The notes under the pieces: generated by a model
What the model was told of the DNA's origin: nothing
Seen by the model: only the letters and a program-made list of their open reading frames with translations
The model's database searches: none
Position numbers and translations under genes: made by a program
From: Prescottella equi
GTDB lineage: Bacteria > Actinomycetota > Actinomycetes > Mycobacteriales > Mycobacteriaceae
Reading direction: 5' to 3'
NCBI RefSeq assembly: GCF_020171745.1
Contig: NZ_JAIVAH010000017.1
Span: forward strand, 124,001 to 188,000
Length of the DNA stretch: 64,000 nt
In this document: one piece after another, positions 44,422 to 53,154 of the stretch
How positions within the stretch are numbered: the first letter of the stretch is position 1
Layout: the number at the start of each line of letters is the position of its first letter

Positions 44422-45572
44422 TGCGTGAACTCCTGCGTACGCGCGGGATCCTGGTTGCACTGCTCATGGGCGCCACCACCTTCGGTGGGTGGTCGCTGCT
44501 GCTGCCCGTGGTTCCGTTGGCGATCGCTGACGGCGGCGGTTCCGACGCCGCGGCGGGTGCGTCGACGGCGGTCTTCATGGCTACCACCGTCGCGACCCAG
44601 CTGAAGGTGCCCGCGCTGCTGCGTCGCTACGGCTACCGGGCGGTGCTGGCGGTCGGCTGTGTGCTGCTCGGCCCGCCGTCGCTCGCTTTCCTGTGGAGCA
44701 CCGCAACCGGTCCCGCGCTCGGCATCTCGGCGGTCCGTGGTATCGGTTTCGGCATGGTCACCGTCGCCGGCATCGGGCTGCTGGCCGAACTGGCTCCGCG
44801 CAATCTGTTGGGACGCGTCACAGGCGCCAACGGTGTCGCGATCGCGTCGGCGCAGATGCTGGTTCTGCCGCTCGGGCTTTCGCTGTACAAAGCGGATCAC
44901 GCTCCGGTCGTGTTCGTGCTCGGTGCGCTGATCCCGACGCTGTCGCTGCTGTCGATCTCCCGCCTGCCGGCGGTGCCGAACCCGGGAATGCCGGCGGGCC
45001 GCAAGGGCCTGCCGGTCAGCGTGCTGCTGATCCCGTGCCTGGCAATGCTCGTCGTCTCCGCAGCCTACGGCGGTATGTCGTCGCTGCTTCCGATCGCCAC
45101 CGAGAGCCGGGCCGCGCTTGCCGGGTTCGCGCTGTCGGCGTCCGCGGGCGCGATGCTCGTGGGTCGCTACGGCGCCGGCGTGATTGCGGACCGCATCGGC
45201 GCGGGCCGGACATTGGTCCCCGCGCTGGTTCTCGCGGCGGCGGGCATGGGCCTGCTGGCGTTGTCGGTGGCGGGGATCGCAGGCGAGGTATCGCTCGTCG
45301 TGGGTGCGATGGCATTCGGCGCCGGATTCGGTGCCGTCCAGAACGAGGCGCTGCTGACACTGCTCGCTTCCGCCGGACCAGACCGGGTGGGCGCGGCCAG
45401 CGCCGCGTGGAACATTGCGTACGACGGCGGCACCGGCATCGGCGCGCTGGTCCTCGGTGTCGTGGCGGGCGCGGCCGGCTATCCCGCCGTGTTCGCGCTG
45501 TCGTCCATCGTGGCGCTGGTGGTCGCGCCGGTCGCCCTGGCGGTGCGCGGGACGGGTCCCGCGCACCGATAG
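44421..45572 (+). CDS. MFS transporter in the his operon
   Basis: 383 residues, twelve hydrophobic segments, with the family motif RYGYRA in the loop between helices 2 and 3 and RYGAGVIADRIGAGR in the matching loop of the second half. Starts on the stop of the 50-residue gene and ends ten bases before hisH. Drug/metabolite efflux-type. Export of histidine, an intermediate or an unrelated compound cannot be told from the sequence. Confidence 0.87.
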   Translation: MRELLRTRGILVALLMGATTFGGWSLLLPVVPLAIADGGGSDAAAGASTAVFMATTVATQLKVPALLRRYGYRAVLAVGCVLLGPPSLAFLWSTATGPALGISAVRGIGFGMVTVAGIGLLAELAPRNLLGRVTGANGVAIASAQMLVLPLGLSLYKADHAPVVFVLGALIPTLSLLSISRLPAVPNPGMPAGRKGLPVSVLLIPCLAMLVVSAAYGGMSSLLPIATESRAALAGFALSASAGAMLVGRYGAGVIADRIGAGRTLVPALVLAAAGMGLLALSVAGIAGEVSLVVGAMAFGAGFGAVQNEALLTLLASAGPDRVGAASAAWNIAYDGGTGIGALVLGVVAGAAGYPAVFALSSIVALVVAPVALAVRGTGPAHR

Positions 45573-45581
45573 AGTTTCCCC

Positions 45582-46217
45582 ATGACCGCACGCAAGGTTG
45601 CCCTCCTCGATTACGGCTCCGGAAATCTCCACTCGGCGCAGCGCGCCCTCGCTCGCACCGGTGCGCAGATCGAGGTGACCTCCGACCCGAAGGTGGCGCT
45701 CGCCGCCGACGGCCTGGTGGTCCCCGGCGTCGGCGCGTTCGCGGCGTGCATGGAGGGTCTGCTGTCGGTCCGGGGTGACCGCATCATCGGCCAGCGACTC
45801 GCGGGTGGACGCCCGGTCCTCGGTATCTGCGTCGGCATGCAGATCCTGTTCGAGCGCGGCGTCGAGTTCGGCGTCGAGGCAGACGGCTGCGGCGAGTGGC
45901 CCGGCACCGTCGAGCGCCTCGAGGCCGACGTGCTGCCGCACATGGGATGGAACACCGTCGACGCGCCCGAGGACAGCGTCCTGTTCGCCGGGATGGACGC
46001 CGAGACCCGCTTCTACTTCGTGCACTCGTACGGCGTCCGGAAGTGGGAGCTGCCGCCGTCGGACATCATCGCTCCGCCCAAGCTGACGTGGGCCGAGCAC
46101 GGTGACCGGTTCCTCGCGGCCGTCGAGAACGGGGCACTGTCGGCCACCCAGTTCCATCCCGAGAAGTCCGGCGACGCCGGCGCGCAGCTGCTGGAGAACT
46201 GGGTCCGCAACCTGTGA
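45582..46217 (+). CDS. hisH: Imidazole glycerol phosphate synthase, glutamine amidotransferase subunit
   Basis: 211 residues. Supplies ammonia to HisF. Class I amidotransferase triad: Cys in GICVGMQ, His and Glu in [20 protein letters not shown] at the N-terminus and PHMGWNTV are family signatures. The stop overlaps the GTG of the next small gene. Confidence 0.96.
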   Translation: MTARKVALLDYGSGNLHSAQRALARTGAQIEVTSDPKVALAADGLVVPGVGAFAACMEGLLSVRGDRIIGQRLAGGRPVLGICVGMQILFERGVEFGVEADGCGEWPGTVERLEADVLPHMGWNTVDAPEDSVLFAGMDAETRFYFVHSYGVRKWELPPSDIIAPPKLTWAEHGDRFLAAVENGALSATQFHPEKSGDAGAQLLENWVRNL

Positions 46218-46495
46218 CGCGCGACCCCGACGACCGGACGGGTGATCTGTCGATCGCCCGGCTGGCGCTCGCGACGATGGGGACGGCGGCCACCGTGCTG
46301 GTGGTGGTTGCCCTCGTCATCGTGCTCGTCGAACCCGGTCCGGTCGTCGGGCTCGTGATCGCACTCGTCGGGGTCGTCGTCGCCATCGCGGCGATGGGAT
46401 TCGTGTCGAAACGCATGACCAGCCGCGCGTACGGCGACCAGGGGCGTCGCCCCGACGAGCCGGGGGACGACCCGAAGCCCGGTCGCGGGCGGTGA
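46214..46495 (+). CDS. Small two-helix membrane protein between hisH and hisA
   Basis: 93 residues from the GTG at 46214 (overlap with the hisH stop). Hydrophobic stretches at about residues 15-38 and 42-63 and a polar, basic/acidic tail rich in Pro, Gly and Asp ([15 protein letters not shown]). No family recognised. The second small membrane protein embedded in this operon. Confidence 0.65.
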   Translation: MTRDPDDRTGDLSIARLALATMGTAATVLVVVALVIVLVEPGPVVGLVIALVGVVVAIAAMGFVSKRMTSRAYGDQGRRPDEPGDDPKPGRGR

Positions 46496-46513
46496 CCCAC
46501 TAGGATCGGCGCA

Positions 46514-47248
46514 GTGAGCCTGGTCCTTTTGCCTGCTGTAGATGTCGCCAACGGTGAAGCTGTTCGCCTCGTTCAGGGAGAGGCGGGGAGCGAGACCAGT
46601 TACGGTGCGCCCCGCGATGCTGCCCTCGCGTGGCAGAACGACGGTGCCGAGTGGGTGCATCTGGTCGATCTCGACGCCGCGTTCGGCCGCGGATCCAACC
46701 GTGAGCTGCTGGCCGCCGTCGTCGGCGAGCTCGACGTCAAGGTCGAGCTGTCCGGTGGTATCCGCGACGACGAGTCCCTCGAGGCCGCCCTCGCGACCGG
46801 CTGCGCGCGCGTCAACCTCGGCACCGCCGCCGTCGAGAACCCGGACTGGTGCGCCCGCGCCATCGCCAAGCACGGCGAGCGCATAGCCGTCGGCCTCGAC
46901 GTCAAGCTGATCGACGGCGACTACCGTCTGCGCGGCCGCGGCTGGGTGTCCGACGGCGGCGACCTGTGGGAGGTCCTCGAGCGCCTCAACCGCGACGGCT
47001 GCTCGCGCTACGTCGTCACCGACGTCAGCAAGGACGGCACCCTCACGGGCCCGAACCTCGAACTGCTCAGCGCGGTGTGCGCGGCCACCGATGCACCGGT
47101 CGTCGCGTCCGGTGGCGTCTCGACCATCGCCGACCTCGAGGCCATCGCCGGTCTCGTGGGCGAGGGGGTGGAGGGTTCGATCGTCGGAAAGGCGCTCTAC
47201 GCCGGACGATTCACGCTTCCCGAGGCGCTGGCCGCGGTCTCGCGCTAG
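46514..47248 (+). CDS. hisA: ProFAR isomerase HisA, probably the bifunctional HisA/TrpF form PriA
   Basis: 244 residues from the GTG at 46514, with AGGAT upstream. TIM-barrel isomerase: [19 protein letters not shown] with the first catalytic Asp, [46 protein letters not shown] with the second Asp, and [13 protein letters not shown]. In Actinobacteria this gene product (PriA) also does the TrpF step of tryptophan synthesis. That dual role is known for the group, not read from this sequence. Confidence 0.94.
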   Translation: MSLVLLPAVDVANGEAVRLVQGEAGSETSYGAPRDAALAWQNDGAEWVHLVDLDAAFGRGSNRELLAAVVGELDVKVELSGGIRDDESLEAALATGCARVNLGTAAVENPDWCARAIAKHGERIAVGLDVKLIDGDYRLRGRGWVSDGGDLWEVLERLNRDGCSRYVVTDVSKDGTLTGPNLELLSAVCAATDAPVVASGGVSTIADLEAIAGLVGEGVEGSIVGKALYAGRFTLPEALAAVSR

Positions 47249-47262
47249 CAACGGCCACCGCG

Positions 47263-48096
47263 ATGAGCCTGCCCCGGAAACCGCTCGAACTGCTCGCGAC
47301 AGCGAGTGAGGTTCTCGACGGTGTCCGGGACCGGTTTGTCGCGGGGCTGGGCGCCCCCAGCGCGGTCCGCAAGGGCCCCAAGGACTTCGCGACGGCGCTC
47401 GACCTCGAACTCGAGAAGACGGTGTCGGCGGAACTCGAACGTCGCACCGGGATCGAGGTCCACGGCGAGGAATTCGGCGGACCCGAACTCGCGAGCGGCG
47501 ACGTGTGGATCCTCGACCCGATCGACGGCACGTTCAACTACTCGGCCGGCCTGCCCACCGCGGGCATCCTGCTCGCGCTGCTGCGTGACGGCGTCCCCGT
47601 GCTGGGGCTGACGTGGCTGCCGCTGACCGGGGAGCGGTTCGCGGCCGCCGCGGGCGGCCCGGTGTACCGCAACGGCATCGCACTGCCGCCGCTCGAACCG
47701 AGTTCGTTGGCGTCGGCCATGATCGGGTTCGGGGCGTTCAACATCGACAGCCGCGGCCGCATCCCGGGCGCGTACCGCTTCGAACTGCTCGGTCAGCTCA
47801 GTCGCGTCTCGTCCCGGATCCGGATGCACGGATCGACGGGTGCCGACCTCGCCTACACTGCCGCCGGAATCCTCGGCGGTGCGGTGGTGTTCGGTCACCA
47901 CGTGTGGGACAACGCGGCCGGCGTCGCACTCGTGCGGGCCGCCGGTGGTGTCGTCACGGACCTGCGCGGCGACGACTGGCACGTAGGCTCCCGCTCGGTG
48001 CTGGCCGCCGCACCCGGTGTCCACGGCGAACTGCTCGACATTCTCCACTCTCTGGGCGATCCGGAGACGCGGCCTGAAGGAGGGCCACCACAATGA
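47263..48096 (+). CDS. impA: Inositol monophosphatase-family phosphatase (ImpA type)
   Basis: 277 residues from the ATG at 47263. Metal-dependent phosphatase with GEEFGG (metal Glu), [12 protein letters not shown] (the DPxDGT metal site) and [17 protein letters not shown] (third metal Asp). In mycobacteria the gene keeps this place between hisA and hisF (Rv1604). It may dephosphorylate inositol phosphate or serve histidinol phosphate, since relatives of this family supply that step in actinobacteria. The sequence does not decide. The stop overlaps hisF. Confidence 0.9.
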   Translation: MSLPRKPLELLATASEVLDGVRDRFVAGLGAPSAVRKGPKDFATALDLELEKTVSAELERRTGIEVHGEEFGGPELASGDVWILDPIDGTFNYSAGLPTAGILLALLRDGVPVLGLTWLPLTGERFAAAAGGPVYRNGIALPPLEPSSLASAMIGFGAFNIDSRGRIPGAYRFELLGQLSRVSSRIRMHGSTGADLAYTAAGILGGAVVFGHHVWDNAAGVALVRAAGGVVTDLRGDDWHVGSRSVLAAAPGVHGELLDILHSLGDPETRPEGGPPQ

Positions 48097-48866
48097 CTTT
48101 GGCTGTTCGAGTGATTCCGTGCCTCGACGTCGACGCGGGTCGCGTCGTCAAGGGCGTCAACTTCGAGAACCTGCGTGACGCGGGCGATCCCGTCGAGCTC
48201 GCCGCGACCTACGACGCGCAGGGCGCTGACGAGTTGACCTTCCTCGACGTCACCGCGTCCAGCGGCGATCGGGGCACGATGCTCGACGTCGTCACCCGCA
48301 CCGCCGAGCAGGTCTTCATCCCGCTCACCGTCGGGGGTGGCGTGCGCACTGTCGAGGACGTCGACCGACTGCTGCGTGCGGGCGCCGACAAGGTCAGCGT
48401 CAACACCGCCGCGATCGCCCGCCCCGAGGTGTTGCGGGAGATGTCGGAGCGGTTCGGGTCGCAGTGCATCGTGCTGTCGGTCGACGCCCGCACCGTCCCG
48501 GACGGGCAGGAGCCGACGCCGTCGGGCTGGGAGGTAACCACACACGGTGGCAAGCGCGGCACCGGCATCGACGCCGTCGAGTGGGCGATCCGTGGTGCCG
48601 AACTCGGCGTCGGCGAGATCCTGCTCAACTCGATGGACGCCGACGGCACCAAGGCCGGCTTCGACCTGAAGATGATCCGCGCGGTCCGCGCCGCGGTGCA
48701 CGTGCCGGTCATCGCCAGCGGCGGCGCGGGCGCCGTCGAACATTTCGCGCCCGCCGTCGAGGCCGGCGCCGACGCCGTCCTCGCGGCCAGTGTCTTCCAC
48801 TTCGGGGACATGACGATCGGGGACGTCAAGGCGTCCATGCGTGCAGAAGGGATCACCGTCCGATGA
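48093..48866 (+). CDS. hisF: Imidazole glycerol phosphate synthase, cyclase subunit
   Basis: 257 residues. TIM barrel with [18 protein letters not shown] (first catalytic Asp), [49 protein letters not shown] (second Asp) and [13 protein letters not shown]. Joins ammonia from HisH with PRFAR to form imidazole glycerol phosphate and AICAR. Overlaps impA and hisI by four bases each. Confidence 0.97.
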   Translation: MTLAVRVIPCLDVDAGRVVKGVNFENLRDAGDPVELAATYDAQGADELTFLDVTASSGDRGTMLDVVTRTAEQVFIPLTVGGGVRTVEDVDRLLRAGADKVSVNTAAIARPEVLREMSERFGSQCIVLSVDARTVPDGQEPTPSGWEVTTHGGKRGTGIDAVEWAIRGAELGVGEILLNSMDADGTKAGFDLKMIRAVRAAVHVPVIASGGAGAVEHFAPAVEAGADAVLAASVFHFGDMTIGDVKASMRAEGITVR

Positions 48867-49210
48867 GCCTCGATCCGTCGATCGCCGCCCGCCTCAAGCG
48901 CAACGAGGCCGGGCTGTTCAGCGCCGTCGCGCAGGAGAAGTCCACCGGCGACGTCCTCATGGTCGCCTGGATGGACGACGAGGCGCTCGCGCGCACCCTC
49001 GAGACCCGCAAGGGCACCTACTACTCGCGCTCGCGCCAGCAGTACTGGGTCAAGGGCGAGACGTCCGGCCACACCCAGTACGTGCACGAGGTGCGCCTGG
49101 ATTGCGACGGCGACACCGTGCTGCTCATCGTCGACCAGGAGGGCGCCGCGTGCCACACCGGCACCCACACCTGCTTCGACACGGACGTGCTGCTCGCGGC
49201 TGAAGGATGA
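48863..49210 (+). CDS. hisI: Phosphoribosyl-AMP cyclohydrolase
   Basis: 115 residues from the ATG at 48863. Opens the purine ring of [37 protein letters not shown], and the zinc ligands in [10 protein letters not shown] and [14 protein letters not shown]. No fused HisE domain, as usual in Actinobacteria. Last his gene of the operon in view. Confidence 0.96.
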   Translation: MSLDPSIAARLKRNEAGLFSAVAQEKSTGDVLMVAWMDDEALARTLETRKGTYYSRSRQQYWVKGETSGHTQYVHEVRLDCDGDTVLLIVDQEGAACHTGTHTCFDTDVLLAAEG

Positions 49211-49212
49211 CA

Positions 49213-49230
49213 CCGCCCGGTCCACGGCGG
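49213..49230. terminator. Candidate bidirectional terminator between hisI and the MFS gene
   Basis: CCGCC-8 bases-GGCGG in the 26-bp space between two convergent genes. Short stem and no T-run, so weak. Confidence 0.3.
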
Positions 49231-49236
49231 GGTCGC

Positions 49237-50451
49237 TCATGCCGTCGTCCTGGGCCGGCCGGGCGGAAGCAACGCGCCGGCGCCGAGCGCCAGCCCCGCG
49301 GATATCCAGAAGGACACGGTGAGGCTCGTTCGATCGGCCACGAACCCGAGTAGCGGGGCGGCGGCGGCCTGCCCGACGGCGATGAGCAGGAAGGTGAGTC
49401 CGACGCCGACTGCGGGCGTGCCCGGATAGACGTGCGTGCTCCAGATCAGCAGGATTCCGGTGAGGGCGATGTAGACGGCCCCGAAGACCGCCGAGGCCGC
49501 CACGGCGACTGCGGGCTGTCGTGGAATCGCGGCCAGCAACGCGGTGGCGCCGCACATCGCCGGCATCGATACCGCCCACGCGCGTCGTAGGCCCGCTCGT
49601 CGCACCAGCTCGCCGGATGCCGCCCCCAGCAGACCACACGCGCCCAGGGCGATCCACGCGATCGTCGCCAGCGTGTGGCTGTGGCCGCCGACGGTCTCGA
49701 GAAGTTCCTGGCCGAAGGTCCAGGTTGCCGCGGTGGCCGCGCCGACGATGGTGGCGGCACCGAACAGTCTGCGGGCGCCTGGAGGGAGCCCGGTATGCCG
49801 GGCTCGGTCGTGTCCGGTCCGCGTCGCCGCGGTGGGCGGGTTTTCGACATCGTCCGGTACACGGAACCACACCCACACCGTCACGGTCGCCGACACAGCG
49901 GCGAAGGTGAGCCATGCTGCACGCCAATGTTCTTCGGCGAGAAGCGCGATCGGACCGGAGATTGCGACACCCAGGCCGGTGCCGGCGTTGACGATCGTCT
50001 GGACACGGTCACGGTGACTGGGTGCGACTCTGGTCGCGATTGCGTGCGCCAGCGGCGGAGACGCCAACCCGGTGCTGGCTCCGGCGACCGCCACCCCCAC
50101 GGTCAGGACGAGGCTGGTGGGCGACAACGCGATCAGGGCGGTCCCCGCGGTCGCCAGGGATCCCGCGGCCACTGCCACAGCACGCGCGCCGAATCGGGGT
50201 GTGGCCACGGAGGCGGCGACCGTACCGACGCAGTACGCGGCGTAGCTGGCCGCGGCGATCAGCCCCGCCTGCGCGGCGTCGAGCGCGAAGGTGTCGCGGA
50301 AGGCGGGCAGGAACAATCCGTACGCGAAGCGTGCGAGTCCGTAGCAAGCAGCGATCAGTGACAGTCCCGCACCGGCCAGACCCAGTGTCCGGGCCGCCGA
50401 CAGGGTGAGCGTCGGATGCGCCACGCGGCGGGTTTGATGGGTGTCGGACAT
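49237..50451 (-). CDS. MFS transporter under TetR control
   Basis: 404 residues, twelve hydrophobic segments, an ACYGLARFAYGLFLPAFRDTF opening and RFGARAVAV in the loop after helix 2, as in YbfB/CynX-like exporters. A charged central loop (about residues 200-220) divides the halves. Divergent from a TetR gene with two operator copies in the 124-bp gap, so it is probably an efflux pump induced by its own substrate. The start is the ATG at 50451. Confidence 0.87.
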   Translation of the reverse strand: MSDTHQTRRVAHPTLTLSAARTLGLAGAGLSLIAACYGLARFAYGLFLPAFRDTFALDAAQAGLIAAASYAAYCVGTVAASVATPRFGARAVAVAAGSLATAGTALIALSPTSLVLTVGVAVAGASTGLASPPLAHAIATRVAPSHRDRVQTIVNAGTGLGVAISGPIALLAEEHWRAAWLTFAAVSATVTVWVWFRVPDDVENPPTAATRTGHDRARHTGLPPGARRLFGAATIVGAATAATWTFGQELLETVGGHSHTLATIAWIALGACGLLGAASGELVRRAGLRRAWAVSMPAMCGATALLAAIPRQPAVAVAASAVFGAVYIALTGILLIWSTHVYPGTPAVGVGLTFLLIAVGQAAAAPLLGFVADRTSLTVSFWISAGLALGAGALLPPGRPRTTA

Positions 50452-50500
50452 TCCGGGACTCCTTTCGATCGTGGGTACGGGATTGTCATCGCCCGCGCTG

Positions 50501-50558
50501 AGGTATACCGATCGGTGAAGTTCGTGGGTTCCACGCTAGGTATACTGATCTGTGAAGT
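50501..50558. promoter_or_regulatory. Doubled TetR operator between MFS and regulator genes
   Basis: Two near-identical units, AGGTATACCGATCGGTGAAG (50501-50520) and AGGTATACTGATCTGTGAAG (50538-50557), 37 bp apart start to start. The first contains the perfect palindrome ACCGATCGGT; the second differs at two bases. Each should bind a TetR dimer. The second copy also forms the -10-like TATACT before the regulator gene. Confidence 0.75.
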
Positions 50559-50575
50559 CAAGCGAGGTGGTGGGC

Positions 50576-51142
50576 ATGTCGGTAACCGAGAAGCCGTTGA
50601 CCGGCGCGGCGCGGAGAATCCTCGATGCTGCGTCGGAGCTGTTCTACCGCAACGGCATTCATGCTGTGGGGGTCGATGCGATCGCGGCGGAGTCGGGCGT
50701 CACGAAACGCACGCTGTACGACCGCTTCGGGTCGAAGGACGCACTGGTCGTCGCCTATCTCACGGAGCGCAACCGGCGGTGGTGGGAGCGGTTGGAGGAG
50801 CGACTCGCAACGGCCGAGCATCCCCGTGCCCTGGCGGTATTCGACTCCTATCTCGCGGACGTCGATGACGGCGAGCGAGGCTGTGCGTTCATCAACGCCT
50901 CCGGCGAACTGCCCTTCTCCCACCCGGGTTACGAGGTCATTCGCGACCACAAGCAGAGGGTGTACGAACGGCTGGTCCAGCTGGTCGTCGAGGAAGGCCT
51001 GGTGGAAGATCCGCCTCGAGTGGCAGAGCACGTCTACCTGCTGCTGGAGGGCGCGGTTTCCCACCGCGGCATCGACGGATCCGGTCGGCGACTGGAACGT
51101 GCCCGTGACCTCGCTGCGCAGGTGCTCGGCCCCGATGGTTAG
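50576..51142 (+). CDS. TetR-type regulator of the divergent MFS gene
   Basis: 188 residues from the ATG at 50576 (GAGG about 9 bases upstream; an in-frame GTG at 50552 is inside the operator and less likely). Helix-turn-helix in residues about 28-55 (VDAIAAESGVTKRTLYDRFGSKDALVVAYL), followed by a helical ligand domain with GERGCAFINASGE, the cysteine-bearing segment common in this AcrR-like subgroup. Divergent arrangement and shared repeats point to autoregulation and repression of the pump. Confidence 0.88.
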   Translation: MSVTEKPLTGAARRILDAASELFYRNGIHAVGVDAIAAESGVTKRTLYDRFGSKDALVVAYLTERNRRWWERLEERLATAEHPRALAVFDSYLADVDDGERGCAFINASGELPFSHPGYEVIRDHKQRVYERLVQLVVEEGLVEDPPRVAEHVYLLLEGAVSHRGIDGSGRRLERARDLAAQVLGPDG

Positions 51143-51216
51143 GGCGGGCCGTGTATGGGTAGCCCTCGTCCGGACGAATCCAACCGAGGCGGATTTCTGC
51201 CGGAATGGAGTAGACC

Positions 51217-52173
51217 GTGACCGATACGTCGACTCTCATCGCGCAGCTGCGCACACTGCTCGCCCTGACGAACACCGAGATCCAGGTGGCCGACACCCGC
51301 AGAGCGCAGGCTCGCACCGATGCTGTCGCGACGGAGCTCGCCCGGAACGCGGACAATGCGCGCGGTCGCGCCGACGCGATCGAGCGGGCTCTGCGCGAAT
51401 TGGGTGGGCTTCCTGCACATGTCGGACCACTGCTGGGACGGGCAGCGGCGGCGATCAAAACGATGACCGAGCAGGCACAGCCGTTCGACGAGGCGTTGCT
51501 CGGTGATCTTGCTCTGGAACACCAGCTCCTCGATCGATCTCGGTACTTGAAGGCGCTGGCCACCGCAGAGCATCATCGAGACATCGTGGCGCTGGCGGAT
51601 CGACTGGTCACGGCGCATTCGGCGACCGTGGAGTGGTTGACGACGGTACTGGCGGAGGATGCCCTCGGTGGTCCCGCGGCTCTGCGGCGAAGCCCGATGC
51701 AGACCGCTGCCGGCGCGGCGGTGCGTTGGATGAATGCCCCCATTGCCTGGTCGGCCAAGAGCGTCGATCAGGTAATGGACGCCGTGCGTTCCGCGGGACC
51801 TCGGATCAACCAGTTACTCAGCCGAGGAGCTCGCGCCGGGGAAGTGGCAACGAGAACGATTACCGCAAGTCGTGACGCGGCCCTCGAACGCGCCGAAGAG
51901 GTCACACGGGACGAGGGTGCCGACGCGGTGGCCGACGCTCTGCACGGCGTTCGCGGGTCGACGGGAGGGTTGCAGCCGGAGGAGCTTCCGATCGCCGACT
52001 ACGACCGAATGAACGTCTCTCGGGCCGTCGCCGCGATCAAGGAACTGGCTGATCCGGCCGAGATACGCGCGATCGTGGCGTACGAGGAAGCGAACAAGAA
52101 TCGACGCGGCGTCGTCTCGGCGGCTCAGACGCGCCTTGCGGCAATCGCGCAGGAGGTCGTCGGCGTCCGATGA
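51217..52173 (+). CDS. Ferritin-like helical protein with C-terminal DUF8129-type domain
   Basis: 318 residues from the GTG at 51217. The first 240 or so residues are almost all amphipathic helix. Glu and His are spaced as in ferritin-like bundles (LTNTEIQVADTRRAQ, LALEHQLLDRSRYLKAL, TAEHHRDIV), but I cannot fix metal ligands. The C-terminal 60 residues (ELPIADYDRMNVSRAVAAI, then RAIVAYEEANKNRRGVVSA) match the short domain, known as DUF8129, that ends many Mycobacteriales lipid-droplet or membrane-associated proteins. Function unknown; a metal-storage or stress role is a guess. Confidence 0.6.
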   Translation: MTDTSTLIAQLRTLLALTNTEIQVADTRRAQARTDAVATELARNADNARGRADAIERALRELGGLPAHVGPLLGRAAAAIKTMTEQAQPFDEALLGDLALEHQLLDRSRYLKALATAEHHRDIVALADRLVTAHSATVEWLTTVLAEDALGGPAALRRSPMQTAAGAAVRWMNAPIAWSAKSVDQVMDAVRSAGPRINQLLSRGARAGEVATRTITASRDAALERAEEVTRDEGADAVADALHGVRGSTGGLQPEELPIADYDRMNVSRAVAAIKELADPAEIRAIVAYEEANKNRRGVVSAAQTRLAAIAQEVVGVR

Positions 52174-52319
52174 GGGGCGACGCCACCAGCTGCGCTGCTG
52201 AACCGATAACGCCTGACCGACGGCGTCGAAGGCCGTTCGGCTGATTGTCAGATTACTCGCTGGAGATGGCGAGTGATTTGTCCCTGCGCGGTGTGCTGCA
52301 TCGGTGGAAACATGGGTGT

Positions 52320-53051
52320 ATGGCGGGCAGCGAATCTTCGGCGGGTGCGGCGCAGTCGACGAAGTTGGAACGGCACGTGCGGGCGGCGATCGAGGCGATG
52401 GCCCGCGACATGCGCGACGAGCACGCCAGTCTGAACGGCACGCTCGAGGTGATCACCCGCGCCGCCGTCGACCTCGTTCCCGGGGCTGAGCACGCGGACA
52501 TCACCCTCGCGGTGCGGGGCGGACGCCTGGAATCGCGCGCCGGCACGTCCGAGTTGCCGTGTCGGATCGACGAGTTGCAGCAGGAGGTCGAGGACGGGCC
52601 GTGCCTACAGGCGATCTGGGAGCACGAGACCGTTCGGGTGGACGACATGGACCACGAGGATCGGTGGCCACGGTTCGCCCCTCGTGCGGCCGGGGCAGGT
52701 GTCCGTTCGATGCTGGCATTTCAGCTCTACACCACCGAGTCGAACCTCGGTGCGCTGAATCTGTTGAGTTCGGTTCGAAACGCATTCGACGCCACCTCGG
52801 TGAGCCTCGGAGCCACGCTGGCGACACACGCGGCAATCGCGGTGATCGCAGCTGAGCGCGAGGAGCAGTTCCGCGAGGCGCTGGAATCCCGGGACACCGT
52901 CGGACAGGCCAAAGGCATTCTCATGGAGAAGTTCTCGGTAGACGCCGAACACGCCTTCGGGTTGTTGCGGAAGCTGTCCCAGGAACGGAACGTGCAGCTG
53001 TACGAGATCGCGCGGAAGCTCACCGAGGGGGACGATCGGCCGCCTGTCTGA
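52320..53051 (+). CDS. GAF-ANTAR transcription antiterminator
   Basis: 243 residues from the ATG at 52320. Other in-frame starts lie at 52245 and 52266, and the choice is uncertain. Residues about 30-170 are a GAF sensor domain (AVDLVPGAEHADITLAV, EVEDGPCLQAIWEH, RSMLAFQLYTTESNLGALNL). Residues about 185-238 are an ANTAR domain (SRDTVGQAKGILMEKFSVD, then AFGLLRKLSQERNVQLYEIARKL), which binds paired RNA stem-loops and stops termination. It stands between unrelated genes; its RNA targets are usually elsewhere. Signals may be redox or small molecules, as the GAF domain class suggests. Confidence 0.9.
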   Translation: MAGSESSAGAAQSTKLERHVRAAIEAMARDMRDEHASLNGTLEVITRAAVDLVPGAEHADITLAVRGGRLESRAGTSELPCRIDELQQEVEDGPCLQAIWEHETVRVDDMDHEDRWPRFAPRAAGAGVRSMLAFQLYTTESNLGALNLLSSVRNAFDATSVSLGATLATHAAIAVIAAEREEQFREALESRDTVGQAKGILMEKFSVDAEHAFGLLRKLSQERNVQLYEIARKLTEGDDRPPV

Positions 53052-53154
53052 GTGTCCGTTTCCGGTGGTGTACTGGTTCGATCAGGCCGAGGCGGTCGTT
53101 CTCGACGTTGTCAGGTGCGTACGGGATGTGGTGACTCCGACGAAGCCCTGCGAT

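Noticed and set aside
44286-46157. Minus-strand open frame across the MFS and hisH genes
   Set aside because: Opposite to two well-supported genes; Arg/Gln/His-rich with no family likeness.
52245-52319. N-terminal extension of the GAF-ANTAR gene from a TTG at 52245
   Set aside because: No ribosome site fits better than the one for 52320 and the added residues have no family likeness; kept only as an alternative.
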